Source: UMGS363 sp051891935 (GTDB taxonomy: Bacteria > Bacillota > Clostridia > Oscillospirales > Ruminococcaceae). From it: a DNA stretch of 64,000 bases. The notes beneath the pieces were generated by a model, which was given only the letters and a program-made list of their open reading frames with translations, ran no database searches and had not been told where the DNA came from. The first letter of the stretch is position 1. Every line of letters begins with the position of its first letter. The stretch is taken from contig JBJFFR010000183.1 of assembly GCA_051891935.1 (NCBI GenBank), forward strand, positions 16,721 through 80,720, read 5' to 3'. The translations under genes were made by a program, and so were the position numbers. Positions 48,020 to 56,534 of this stretch are shown here, piece by piece.

Positions 48020-48202
48020 ATGTCGGATATCGGAACAGGCGAAGCTTCAAAACGATGGGGCTACAGTCAGGAAACTGTGCGGAAGTGGTGTGCCATGGGT
48101 TTGATAAAGGGAGCAACACAGGATAAAAAGGGTTCAGCTTTGCATATACCGCAAAATGCGGAGTGTCCAAAGAAAATCAAAGCAAACAGCAATATGCTGT
48201 AA
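48020..48202 (+). CDS. Small MerR-like helix-turn-helix protein
   Basis: 60 residues. GTGEASKRWGYSQETVRKWCAMGLIKGATQDKKGSALHIPQNAECPK is the winged-helix DNA-binding pattern of small excisionase/MerR-like proteins found in Firmicutes. AAGGTGGG lies 5 bases before ATG 48020. Divergently transcribed from the XRE gene and followed 18 bases later by a lipoprotein gene. Confidence 0.75.
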   Translation: MSDIGTGEASKRWGYSQETVRKWCAMGLIKGATQDKKGSALHIPQNAECPKKIKANSNML

Positions 48203-48220
48203 AAATTCGGAGGCATGAAT

Positions 48221-48823
48221 ATGGAAATGAAAAAAATTTTATCAACGGCAATAGCGGCGGTCATGTGTTTATCGTTTGCAGCTTGTTCTTCAAACACCGC
48301 GGCGAATGATGAGACAAAGAATTCAGCTTCGGCAAAATCAGCGCAGAAATCAAGCTCGGTATCTGTTTCGGCGTTTGAAAATCAGCTGAATAAAACAGGC
48401 GAATGGGAATTCGATATCGAAGAGACTAAAAAAGGGTTTGAAATTGTCGGAAAAGAAACGCATGATGATGCGGCTGAATTCAAGGGAAAGGCAGACGATA
48501 ACAAAAAGGTTTACTCAGCTGTTCTCACTTACAAAAATGTTGTGGCTGACAAGCTTGGTGATTCGGATAAGCTTGAGGATATGCTTGTTTCATTCAGCAG
48601 TGACCCATCGACAGTTCCACAAAATGAGATATGGAGCATACAGTGCTTTCTGGATTATGTGGGGATCTGTACGCTGTGTTCGGGAGATCCCGACGTTACC
48701 CTTGGCAGTATGATGGAATATATGACAAGTGGGACTAAATTTGAAGCAAACGGCTGGAAAGTAAGTGTAAAGTTAAACCGCAGTGCAGGCACTTGCACGG
48801 TCGATGCGGAATATAAGGGTTAA
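48221..48823 (+). CDS. Lipoprotein of unknown function
   Basis: About 200 residues with a lipoprotein signal peptide ending at Cys22 (LSFAACSSN), a serine/alanine-rich linker and a folded domain with no recognised motif (WEFDIEETKKGFEIVGKE ... YSAVLTYKNVVADKL). CGGAGG supports ATG 48221; ATG 48215 touches that site. First of a group of membrane/lipoprotein genes running to 50.4 kb. Confidence 0.75.
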   Translation: MEMKKILSTAIAAVMCLSFAACSSNTAANDETKNSASAKSAQKSSSVSVSAFENQLNKTGEWEFDIEETKKGFEIVGKETHDDAAEFKGKADDNKKVYSAVLTYKNVVADKLGDSDKLEDMLVSFSSDPSTVPQNEIWSIQCFLDYVGICTLCSGDPDVTLGSMMEYMTSGTKFEANGWKVSVKLNRSAGTCTVDAEYKG

Positions 48824-48847
48824 AACTGATCTGAGGAGAGTGTGGAT

Positions 48848-49225
48848 ATGTATTGCAAAAAATGCGGAAAAGAAAACGAGGATAACGTTCTTATATGCAA
48901 AGAGTGCGGTTGCTCGCTTGTGAATGTGCCGACAGAGAAGCCAAAAAAGATACAATCGGTATGGTCGCTGATCGGAATGGGTATCGGTGCGGCTGTAGTG
49001 ATATGCGGAATTATTATGATAATTTCCCCCGATGTTTCTGGTGTATGGATAAAAAGTTACAGCTTCGGTGCGGATTTTTACACCGAAATTTACAATGCGA
49101 CGAGCAAGGTCGCAGACAGCAATATCAATGCCGCAAAGGCAATAGTGAGAGGGCTTGGCTGTGCTACGGCGTCGATAGGCGCTTTTATGGCAGTCTATTT
49201 TGGCAGAGCGGCTTTTGAAAAGTGA
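48848..49225 (+). CDS. Zinc-ribbon membrane protein (1)
   Basis: 125 residues: an N-terminal zinc ribbon CKKCGKENEDNVLICKECGCSL (about 5-26), a transmembrane segment (about 43-63), an extracytoplasmic loop with YSFGADFYTEIYNAT and a second hydrophobic segment (about 103-119). GAGGAGAG lies 7 bases before ATG 48848. No function known; related in its first 25 residues to the two zinc-ribbon proteins at 49792 and 50110. Confidence 0.75.
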   Translation: MYCKKCGKENEDNVLICKECGCSLVNVPTEKPKKIQSVWSLIGMGIGAAVVICGIIMIISPDVSGVWIKSYSFGADFYTEIYNATSKVADSNINAAKAIVRGLGCATASIGAFMAVYFGRAAFEK

Positions 49226-49278
49226 GGCAGTACATTGTAAAAAATTGTTGAATATAAAAACAAAGAGGAGAGATTTGT

Positions 49279-49761
49279 ATGTTCAGATCAAAAATGAAGA
49301 AGCTGTTCAAAAGTGTTGTGTGTGCTGTTGCGGTTGTGTTTTGCATAGCTGCTTTGAGCGGCTGCGGTGCAAGCAAGGTTTCCGTTTCGGATGCAGTGAG
49401 TTGGGCGGAAACGGTGAACCGTACTGTTTCGTCCGAGCTGTCCCGTGCGGCGTTCGGGGGTGACGGGTTCGGAACGGTGAGTGGTACTGCGAGCCTGTCG
49501 TTCGGCAATGTTACCAACGGGAACTATTCGATAAAGTGGAGCGGCGTAAGCAGTCACCCGGATCTGGATCTGGAATATGTTCTGCTTTCCGACTTTGATG
49601 GTTATGCTTATGTTGAATTCGATCCTGTAACATATACTGTTGAGTATGCATTGTGGTCTCCCGAGCAGATCCCTGAGAAATACAAACATAAGCTAAGTCT
49701 TGCTGAGGAGGAGCAGAGTGAAAAAGACGGTACGGTCGTTGGCTGTTATCCTCAGAAGTAA
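49279..49761 (+). CDS. Lipoprotein of unknown function
   Basis: 160 residues. Signal peptide with lipobox LSGC (Cys29), then a domain whose segments GTASLSFGNVTNGNYSIKWSG and YVLLSDFDGYAYVEFDPVTYTVEYALW suggest beta structure. GAGGAGAG precedes ATG. No family recognised. Lies between two zinc-ribbon membrane proteins in what looks like one transcription unit. Confidence 0.72.
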   Translation: MFRSKMKKLFKSVVCAVAVVFCIAALSGCGASKVSVSDAVSWAETVNRTVSSELSRAAFGGDGFGTVSGTASLSFGNVTNGNYSIKWSGVSSHPDLDLEYVLLSDFDGYAYVEFDPVTYTVEYALWSPEQIPEKYKHKLSLAEEEQSEKDGTVVGCYPQK

Positions 49762-49791
49762 TCATTGTATATAACTATTGGGGAGAAATAG

Positions 49792-50094
49792 ATGTATTGT
49801 TCAAAATGCGGAAATGAGATCGACAGTGAGGCTTTGATATGTCCGAGATGCGGCTGTGCAACGGCTAATATGCCTTTTCGGACAAATGAAGCGGCTGCGG
49901 CAGATGAAGAGGATGCTTCGCTTTGGAAAAATGCAATCATTTTTGCGTTTGTTGTACCGATAGCAGGATTGATAATGGGCATTATAGGCTGCATTCAATA
50001 CAAGAACCTGAATTACAAAAATAATTCTGTAATGGCAATAGTCATTTCGATAATAGTAACTGCTATATGTGCAGCGATAATTGTTTTTATATAA
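49792..50094 (+). CDS. Zinc-ribbon membrane protein (2)
   Basis: 100 residues: zinc ribbon CSKCGNEIDSEALICPRCGCAT (3-24), short polar linker, and two transmembrane helices (about 46-67 and 78-99) with GIIGCIQYKNLNYKNNSVMAI between them, the DUF4190-like pattern. Paralogous to the next gene (similar ribbon, linker and helices). GGGGAG lies 7 bases upstream of ATG. Confidence 0.8.
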   Translation: MYCSKCGNEIDSEALICPRCGCATANMPFRTNEAAAADEEDASLWKNAIIFAFVVPIAGLIMGIIGCIQYKNLNYKNNSVMAIVISIIVTAICAAIIVFI

Positions 50095-50109
50095 AATGGA
50101 GGAATAAAA

Positions 50110-50427
50110 ATGTTTTGTTCAAAATGCGGAAATGAAATTGATAATGATGCTTTGATCTGTCCGAAATGCGGCTGTGCTACAATGAATATGGCTGCACAGA
50201 AAAACACGGTTTCGGCTGATACATCGGGAGAAACAAGTACACTTGCTACCTGTGCGATCGTTTTTGCGATACTGCTTCCGATCGTCGGTATAATACTCGG
50301 TATCATAGGTGCGGTAAAATACAAGACCGAAGCGTACAAAAATAAATGCATTACGGCTATTGTTTTGTCTGTTGTAGTATGGGTTGCATGCATAGTATTT
50401 GCGGCTGTAATTTCATCTATGCTTTGA
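50110..50427 (+). CDS. Zinc-ribbon membrane protein (3)
   Basis: 105 residues, tandem paralogue of 49792-50094: CSKCGNEIDNDALICPKCGCAT (3-24), linker, and two helices with GIIGAVKYKTEAYKNKCITAIVLS in between. TGGAGGA precedes ATG. The pair looks like a recent duplication. Function unknown; such proteins may sense or bind partners at the membrane. Confidence 0.8.
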   Translation: MFCSKCGNEIDNDALICPKCGCATMNMAAQKNTVSADTSGETSTLATCAIVFAILLPIVGIILGIIGAVKYKTEAYKNKCITAIVLSVVVWVACIVFAAVISSML

Positions 50428-50479
50428 TTAAAGTGATTATCTAAAAGAAAACTGCTGAAAATCGGCACTATACATTTAG

Positions 50480-50516
50480 CCCGACAGGTCAATCAACGGC
50501 TTGTCGGGTATTTTTG
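50480..50516 (+). terminator. Terminator after the zinc-ribbon genes
   Basis: CCCGACA / TGTCGGG stem and TATTTTTGTTTT tail. Confidence 0.8.
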
Positions 50517-50566
50517 TTTTGAAACAATAGACACAGAACAGGCTTTCTTCGTTATTCGGGAACACT

Positions 50567-50682
50567 ATTATGCAAAAATAAAGCTTTTATTCACGTTTTA
50601 TACATTATATTCTGCATAAAATAGAAAAATATACACAAAATACTGCATAAAATAAAAAAATCAAGAAAAATATGCAAAAACG
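50567..50682 (+). promoter_or_regulatory. Repeated TGCATAAAAT / TATGCAAAAA motifs upstream of argG (possible ArgR sites)
   Basis: ATTATGCAAAAATA at 50567, TTCTGCATAAAATAGA at 50610, TACTGCATAAAATAAA at 50641 and ATATGCAAAAACG at 50670. The inner two are 30-31 bases apart, about three helical turns, just upstream of the argG promoter. They loosely resemble ARG-box half-sites. ArgR binding is inference. Confidence 0.4.
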
Positions 50683-50683
50683 C

Positions 50684-50711
50684 TTGACAAAAACAGGATA
50701 AGGTGTATAAT
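50684..50711 (+). promoter_or_regulatory. argG promoter
   Basis: TTGACA 50684-50689, 16-base spacer ending TG, TATAAT 50706-50711. Confidence 0.78.
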
Positions 50712-50775
50712 TAGAATATCACGAAGAAATTCGTAAAAAATATTGTATTTTAATACATTTATGGAGGAAAATAAA

Positions 50776-52005
50776 ATGGCAAAAGAAATCAAAAAGGTTG
50801 TTCTGGCTTATTCGGGCGGACTTGATACTTCTATCATTATTCCGTGGTTAAAGGAAAACTACAATAACTGCGAAGTTATCGCTGTTTCGGCTGATGTAGG
50901 TCAGGGAACAGAGCTTGACGGACTTGAAGAAAAGGCTATCAAGACAGGCGCTTCCAAGCTCTACATAGAAGACCTTACGGAAGAATTCATCACCGATTAC
51001 GTTTATCCGACCGTTCAGGCAGGCGCTGTCTACGAGAACAAGTATATGCTCGGTACTTCCTTTGCCCGTCCTATCATTGCAAAGAGAATTGCAGAGATCG
51101 CTGTCAAGGAAGGCGCTGACGCTATCTGCCACGGCTGCACAGGCAAGGGCAACGATCAGGTTCGTTTTGAGCTTGCTATAAAGGCTTTCGCTCCCGATAT
51201 GGAGATCATTGCTCCATGGAGAGTATGGGATATCAAGAGCCGTGACGAAGAGATCGACTACGCAGAGGCACACAACATTCCTCTTAAGATAAACAGAGAA
51301 ACAAACTACTCCAAGGATAAGAATATATGGCATCTTTCCCACGAAGGTCTTGACCTTGAAGATCCTGCAAACGAGCCGCAGTATGAGAAGCCCGGCTTCC
51401 TTGAAATGGGCGTTTCTCCTATCCAGGCTCCCGACAAGCCGACTTATGTTACTATCCACTTTGAAAAGGGCGTTCCTACAGCTGTTGACGGCAAGACAAT
51501 GAACGGCACAGAGCTTGTAACCGCTCTTAACAAGCTCGGTGGCGAGAACGGCATCGGTCTTGTTGATCTTGTTGAAAACCGTCTTGTCGGCATGAAGTCC
51601 AGAGGCGTTTATGAAACACCGGGCGGAGCTATTCTTTATCACGCTCACGAAGTCCTTGAAACTATCACACTTGACAAGGCTACACAGCGTATGAAGCAGA
51701 AGCTTGCTATCGACTTTGCAGACCTCGTTTACAACGGTCAGTGGTTCACACCTGTTCGTGAAGCTCTCTCTGCTTTCGTTACAAAGACACAGGAAACTGT
51801 TACAGGCGATGTTAAGCTCAAGCTCTACAAGGGCAATATCATCAATGCAGGCGTTACTTCTCCTTACACTCTTTATGATGAGGAAGTTGCAACATTTGAT
51901 GAAGATCACGTTTACAATCAGGCTGATGCAACAGGCTTTATCAATCTCTTTGGTCTTCCTATCAAGGTCAAGGCTGTACTTGACGCAAAGAGAAATAACA
52001 AGTAA
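50776..52005 (+). CDS. argG: Argininosuccinate synthase
   Basis: Joins citrulline and aspartate with ATP. 409 residues, full length. N-terminal PP-loop VVLAYSGGLDTSIIIPWLKE, then GCTGKGNDQVRFEL, the substrate site REEEIDYA-like RDEEIDYAEAHNIPL, NIWHLSHEGLDLEDP and GRVYETPGG-like RGVYETPGGAILYHAHE. GGAGG lies 8 bases before ATG 50776. First gene of the arginine cluster, preceded by repeated putative operator motifs. Confidence 0.97.
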   Translation: MAKEIKKVVLAYSGGLDTSIIIPWLKENYNNCEVIAVSADVGQGTELDGLEEKAIKTGASKLYIEDLTEEFITDYVYPTVQAGAVYENKYMLGTSFARPIIAKRIAEIAVKEGADAICHGCTGKGNDQVRFELAIKAFAPDMEIIAPWRVWDIKSRDEEIDYAEAHNIPLKINRETNYSKDKNIWHLSHEGLDLEDPANEPQYEKPGFLEMGVSPIQAPDKPTYVTIHFEKGVPTAVDGKTMNGTELVTALNKLGGENGIGLVDLVENRLVGMKSRGVYETPGGAILYHAHEVLETITLDKATQRMKQKLAIDFADLVYNGQWFTPVREALSAFVTKTQETVTGDVKLKLYKGNIINAGVTSPYTLYDEEVATFDEDHVYNQADATGFINLFGLPIKVKAVLDAKRNNK

Positions 52006-52019
52006 GGCGGATATCCGAT

Positions 52020-53342
52020 ATGGGATTTAGGGGTAAAATTTCGGCGGTTCTTGCAGCTGCGGCGATAGCTTTTTCCACGGCTGCTCCTGCTTATGCAGGG
52101 TTCGTTTTCAACGGTGAAGAATGGATCTGGCAGTGGGACGTAATTGAAGAAGCGGAAGAGATTGAAGATACGCCTGTTCAGGATGATGTTGTCGAGGATA
52201 TTCCTGTCGAAGTAGAGGAAGAGGATGAGGAAGAGGATCTTGACTGGGAATGGTCAAATAATCTGTTCCCGAGGACAGACTATAAGAAGCTCACCTATCT
52301 TGAATCCTTTGATGACGGCATCAAGGTCGGAATAAAGAGCTCCGATGTTTCCCGATGCAAGTTTTATCTTTATGACAAGAAAAAAGGCAAGTATGTCTTT
52401 AATGATGAATGCGATCCGCAGTTTTTTGAAAACCTGCTTTTCAACGGAAGTCTTGTTATTGACGGTCTGAAAGCCGGAACGACTTACAAGATAAAGCTTG
52501 TTTCCTACGGCAAAAACGGCAAGAAGATCCGCACGGAATACCTTACGGCAAAGACGCTTTCCAAAGCGCCGCAGGTCGTTATCAAGAACAACGGCAAGAA
52601 AGCGACTGTTACCTGGAAAGCATTGCAGCCGAATGCTAAAGGTTATGAGATCTATAAAAAGAAGGCTGAAAAAGATACCGGTGGTACTATTATTCATCTG
52701 ACACAGCCTGTCTACAATTTAAAGAGTCTTGAAAAAGACGGATTTAAGCTTTCAACGCGAAAAACCGGCAAAACCTCGGGTAAGATCACTTTAAAATCCG
52801 GCAGCGGATGGGAGTATTCTATCCGCACATTTAAAATAGTAAAAGGAAAGCGTGTTTACAGTGGCTTTTCCGAACCGCTCAGCACAGAAAGCCTTGAAGC
52901 TTACCTCAACAGCAAGAAAGCTGTTTCTCACGAGTATTCAAGCGGTGAGGAGCTAAAGCTTGTTAAAAAATATGTTGCGCAGGTAACTACAAAGAACATG
53001 ACCAATGCCGAAAAGATGAAGGCTATCTTTGATCTTTGCCATTCGCACGGCACATATCAGAATGATATTTACAAGATCGATGCGAAGCGTCCTGTATGGC
53101 AGCTTATGGTCAAGGGTGAAGGACAATGCGCTACTTGGGCATATTCGCTCCATTCGATGCTGGAATATGCAGGCATTGACTGCCGAGTTGTAAGAGGACT
53201 GCGTTCATCGGGTCAGCAGCATTTCTGGTGTCAGGTAAAGATCAACGGCAGCTGGTATGATCTGGATGCGCATCTCGGAACATATCTGTCGAAGTATGAC
53301 GGTGATTATAGAGGATATGTTATCCAGGATTATTCAGGCTAA
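52020..53342 (+). CDS. Secreted transglutaminase-like protein with fibronectin-type repeats
   Basis: 440 residues. Signal peptide (about 1-26, ends APAYA), an acidic segment (EVEEEDEEEDLDWEW), two fibronectin-III-like regions (GLKAGTTYKIKLVSYGKNGKKIRTEYLTAKT; KKATVTWKALQPNAKGYEIYKKK), and a C-terminal transglutaminase core with Cys in GEGQCATWAYSLHSML, His in QQHFWCQV and Asp in WYDLDAH. This is the cysteine-protease-like fold used for wall or surface protein processing. It follows argG by 14 bases and ends at a terminator, so it probably shares the argG transcript without a metabolic link. Confidence 0.85.
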   Translation: MGFRGKISAVLAAAAIAFSTAAPAYAGFVFNGEEWIWQWDVIEEAEEIEDTPVQDDVVEDIPVEVEEEDEEEDLDWEWSNNLFPRTDYKKLTYLESFDDGIKVGIKSSDVSRCKFYLYDKKKGKYVFNDECDPQFFENLLFNGSLVIDGLKAGTTYKIKLVSYGKNGKKIRTEYLTAKTLSKAPQVVIKNNGKKATVTWKALQPNAKGYEIYKKKAEKDTGGTIIHLTQPVYNLKSLEKDGFKLSTRKTGKTSGKITLKSGSGWEYSIRTFKIVKGKRVYSGFSEPLSTESLEAYLNSKKAVSHEYSSGEELKLVKKYVAQVTTKNMTNAEKMKAIFDLCHSHGTYQNDIYKIDAKRPVWQLMVKGEGQCATWAYSLHSMLEYAGIDCRVVRGLRSSGQQHFWCQVKINGSWYDLDAHLGTYLSKYDGDYRGYVIQDYSG

Positions 53343-53346
53343 AAAT

Positions 53347-53376
53347 AAGGGCGGACAGCTATCCGCCCTTGTGTTG
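53347..53376 (+). terminator. Terminator after argG-transglutaminase unit
   Basis: AAGGGCGGA / TCCGCCCTT perfect stem, weak T-rich tail. Further on, 53441-53485 can form an imperfect hairpin (CGCCGCA ... TGCGGC) upstream of the next gene. Confidence 0.75.
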
Positions 53377-53530
53377 TTTCTGTAAAAGCGTATATTTTCC
53401 TAAAAAATGCGAAAAATAACGTTAAATTCGGTCAGGGACAACGCCGCATAACACCTGAAAAAACGGCAGGTTTTGTGCGGCATTGCCTCGGAATTGTTTT
53501 ACATTACATATAGAATAAGGAGAAGATTTG

Positions 53531-54067
53531 ATGAAGATAAGAAAAATAATGGCTGCAGTCATTTTGATAGCCGTTTTTGCGTTTTCGGCTTGCTCGTCGG
53601 GCAAGACAGGACAGAGCGAAGAAGATGCCGAGCTTCACAGCAAGCTTGTTGGAATGTGGTTCTATCCCGAATCTGCCCAATACGATGAGGATGGAAATCT
53701 TATTGCATTTTCGGCATATCAGTTCACAGATCAGGCGTTAAGATGCCACGATGTCACGGAAACGCAGATAATGACCTATTTAATGGACGCTTACAAAATT
53801 GAAAACGGAAGATATGTTGTTACTGCTTCGGACGGAACAGAGCAGTTTGCGATCATTAGTATAAAAGAAGTTGACGGAAAGGATCATCTTTTCTGGGATA
53901 TTGAAACGAAGACAATGGAGTTTATCAGAATGACGGATGAAGAGATAGAGGAATACTCTATACCGAATAATCCCGAGCTTGCGGATGAGGAAAAAGAATT
54001 GCTCGGCATTGACGTCGGAGAAACAGTGTCGGAAGAGATAATGACGATACCTTCCGCTTTGGAATGA
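53531..54067 (+). CDS. Lipoprotein of unknown function
   Basis: 178 residues. Signal peptide with lipobox FSAC (Cys21), then SGKTGQSEEDAELHSKLVGMWFYPESAQYDEDGNLIAFSAYQF, reminiscent of small lipocalin-like or DUF4923/DUF5640-type domains that begin with a LxGxW motif. AAGGAG lies 7 bases before ATG. argH follows by 21 bases and is probably in the same transcript. Confidence 0.72.
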   Translation: MKIRKIMAAVILIAVFAFSACSSGKTGQSEEDAELHSKLVGMWFYPESAQYDEDGNLIAFSAYQFTDQALRCHDVTETQIMTYLMDAYKIENGRYVVTASDGTEQFAIISIKEVDGKDHLFWDIETKTMEFIRMTDEEIEEYSIPNNPELADEEKELLGIDVGETVSEEIMTIPSALE

Positions 54068-54088
54068 TCTCATAAGGAGGATTTGAAA

Positions 54089-55465
54089 ATGAATAGTAAG
54101 ATGTGGGCAGGACGTTCCTCCAAAGAGGTCGATTCAAGAGTTAATGATTTTAACTCGTCAATAAAATTTGATTCGAGAATGTACAGACAGGACATAAAGG
54201 GTTCGATGGCTCACGCCGAAATGCTCGGCGACTGCGGCATCATTGAAAAGTCGGAGAGCGAAAGGATCATCTCGGGACTTGAAGAGATACTTGCTGATAT
54301 TGACAGCGGAAAGCTGCTTTTTGACCCGAATGCAGAAGATATACACATGTTCGTTGAATCCGAGCTTACAAAGCGCCTTGGCGACACGGGCAAGCGCCTT
54401 CACACGGCTCGAAGCAGAAACGATCAGGTTGCGCTCGACATAAGAATGTACCTTAAAGATGAAGTGAACGAGATAATCCCGATGATCCGTGAGCTTATAG
54501 GTGTTCTCTGCGACATTGCGGAGAAGAATCTTGATACTATTATGCCCGGCTACACTCATCTTCAGCGTGCGCAGCCGATAACCTTTGCGCACCACATGAT
54601 GGCTTATGCGCAGATGCTCATTCGTGACATCGGCAGATTTGAGGATACATACAAGCGTATGGACAGAATGCCGCTCGGAAGCGGTGCGCTTGCAACGACA
54701 ACTTATCCGATAAACCGAAGACAGGTTTGTGAGCTGCTCGGATTTGAGGATATCACGATGAACTCTTTGGACGGCGTTTCGGACAGAGATTTCTGCGTTG
54801 AGATGTGTTCGGCGATATCCATACTGATGATGCATCTTTCACGTTTTTCCGAGGAGATAATCCTCTGGAGCTCGTGGGAGTTCAAGTTCATTGAGCTTGA
54901 CGATGCGTATGCTACGGGTTCGTCCATCATGCCGCAGAAGAAGAACCCCGATGTTACGGAGCTTATCAGAGGCAAGACGGGCAGAGTTTACGGCGATCTC
55001 AACACGCTGCTTGTAATGCTCAAGGGCACTCCGCTTGCATATAACAAGGATATGCAGGAGGACAAGGAAGCTATTTTCGATGCGATAGACACGGTAAAGC
55101 TTTGCCTTACAACGTTTATCCCGATGCTTTCGACAATGGAGCTTTACAAGGAGAATATGAGAAACGCTGCGGCGAGAGGCTTCATCAACGCTACCGACTG
55201 TGCGGATTATCTTGTAAAGAAGGGTCTTCCGTTCAGAGATGCTTACAAGATCACGGGAACGCTCGTTGCTTACTGCATAAAGAATCAGACGGTGCTTGAA
55301 GAGCTTACGATCGAGGAGTTCCGTGAGCTTTCGCCCGTATTCGATGATGATGTTTACGAGGCTATAAGGCTTGAAACCTGTGTAAACATGAGAAAGGCTG
55401 ACGGAGGTCCTGCTCCCGAGGCTGTTAAGAAGCAGATAGAATTTGCAAGAAAATATACAAAATGA
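54089..55465 (+). CDS. argH: Argininosuccinate lyase
   Basis: Splits argininosuccinate to arginine and fumarate. 458 residues, full length: WAGRSSKEVDSRVNDFNSSI at the N terminus, HTARSRNDQVALDIRMYL, PGYTHLQRAQPITFAHHMMAY and the superfamily signature GSSIMPQKKNPDVTELIRGKTG. AAGGAGG lies 8 bases before ATG 54089. Last step of arginine synthesis after ArgG. argC starts 91 bases later. Confidence 0.97.
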   Translation: MNSKMWAGRSSKEVDSRVNDFNSSIKFDSRMYRQDIKGSMAHAEMLGDCGIIEKSESERIISGLEEILADIDSGKLLFDPNAEDIHMFVESELTKRLGDTGKRLHTARSRNDQVALDIRMYLKDEVNEIIPMIRELIGVLCDIAEKNLDTIMPGYTHLQRAQPITFAHHMMAYAQMLIRDIGRFEDTYKRMDRMPLGSGALATTTYPINRRQVCELLGFEDITMNSLDGVSDRDFCVEMCSAISILMMHLSRFSEEIILWSSWEFKFIELDDAYATGSSIMPQKKNPDVTELIRGKTGRVYGDLNTLLVMLKGTPLAYNKDMQEDKEAIFDAIDTVKLCLTTFIPMLSTMELYKENMRNAAARGFINATDCADYLVKKGLPFRDAYKITGTLVAYCIKNQTVLEELTIEEFRELSPVFDDDVYEAIRLETCVNMRKADGGPAPEAVKKQIEFARKYTK

Positions 55466-55556
55466 TATACTGTTCTCTGTTGCAAAATAGATGATTTGGC
55501 AATAGAGCCCGTTATAAAAGGTTGGTGCTTTTGCGGCATCGGAGAGGGAGAGGTTT

Positions 55557-56507
55557 ATGGCGTATAAGGTTTTTATTGACGGTCAGGAGGGTACGACCGG
55601 TCTTCGCATAGTTGAACGATTAAAGGACAGAAGCGATATCGAGCTTATCACAATAGATGAAGATCTGCGCAAGGTCACATCGGAGAGAAAGCGCCTTATT
55701 AATGAGTCGGACTATACTTTTTTATGTTTGCCCGACGCTGCGGCGATCGAGTCGGCGGAGCTTTGCGACAATCCGCACACGAAGATACTTGACGCATCGA
55801 CTGCGCACAGAACCGCTCCCGGCTGGGATTACGGACTTCCCGAGCTTTCCGCCGAGCATCGTGCAAAGATAGCGGCTTCAAAGAGAGTTGCTGTTCCCGG
55901 CTGCTATGCAAGCGGATTCAATGCACTTTGCTACCCGATGGTCAAAAACGGACTCATTGCGCCGTATCACACCGTTACCTGTCACGCAGTTTCGGGTTAC
56001 AGCGGTGCAGGAAAGAAGGCTATTGCCGTTTATGAGGGTGAAAACAAGCCCGATGAATTCAACTCACCGAGGTTTTACTCTCTCGGCAAGCAGCACAAGC
56101 ACATCAAGGAAATGATGTCGGTATCGGGACTTTCCTATCCTCCGATATTCAGCCCGATCGTTGACGATTACTACAACGGAATGGTAGTTGCGCTGCCGTT
56201 CTTCCTCCGTGCGATGCCGAGAAAGACAAGTGCGGAAGCTGTTCACGCTATGCTTTCCGAGCATTATGAGGGACAGAACTTCGTCAAGGTGATGCCGTTC
56301 ATGGGCGAAGGCGTTCTTGAGAACGGTTTCCTTGCTGCAAACACGATGAAGGACACAAATATGATGCAGATATTCGTTTTCGGCAATGACGATCACATTA
56401 TGCTCTGCGCACGTTTTGACAATCTCGGCAAGGGTGCTTCCGGTGCTGCTGTTCAGTGCATGAACATTATGATGGGAATTGATGAGAGAACAGGGCTGAT
56501 AGGATAG
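55557..56507 (+). CDS. argC: N-acetyl-gamma-glutamyl-phosphate reductase (short type)
   Basis: NADPH reduction of N-acetylglutamyl phosphate. 316 residues, the shorter ArgC type 2. Visible: VFIDGQEGTTGLRIVERL (Rossmann loop), LPDAAAIES, LDASTAHRT, the catalytic cysteine in VAVPGCYASGFNAL, HAVSGYSGAGKKAI and KGASGAAVQCMNIM. GGGAGAGG lies 3-4 bases before ATG. Third step of the acetylated pathway with argJ and argB following. Confidence 0.96.
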   Translation: MAYKVFIDGQEGTTGLRIVERLKDRSDIELITIDEDLRKVTSERKRLINESDYTFLCLPDAAAIESAELCDNPHTKILDASTAHRTAPGWDYGLPELSAEHRAKIAASKRVAVPGCYASGFNALCYPMVKNGLIAPYHTVTCHAVSGYSGAGKKAIAVYEGENKPDEFNSPRFYSLGKQHKHIKEMMSVSGLSYPPIFSPIVDDYYNGMVVALPFFLRAMPRKTSAEAVHAMLSEHYEGQNFVKVMPFMGEGVLENGFLAANTMKDTNMMQIFVFGNDDHIMLCARFDNLGKGASGAAVQCMNIMMGIDERTGLIG

Positions 56508-56534
56508 ACAACTACGTCTTTATGGGGTGACAAA

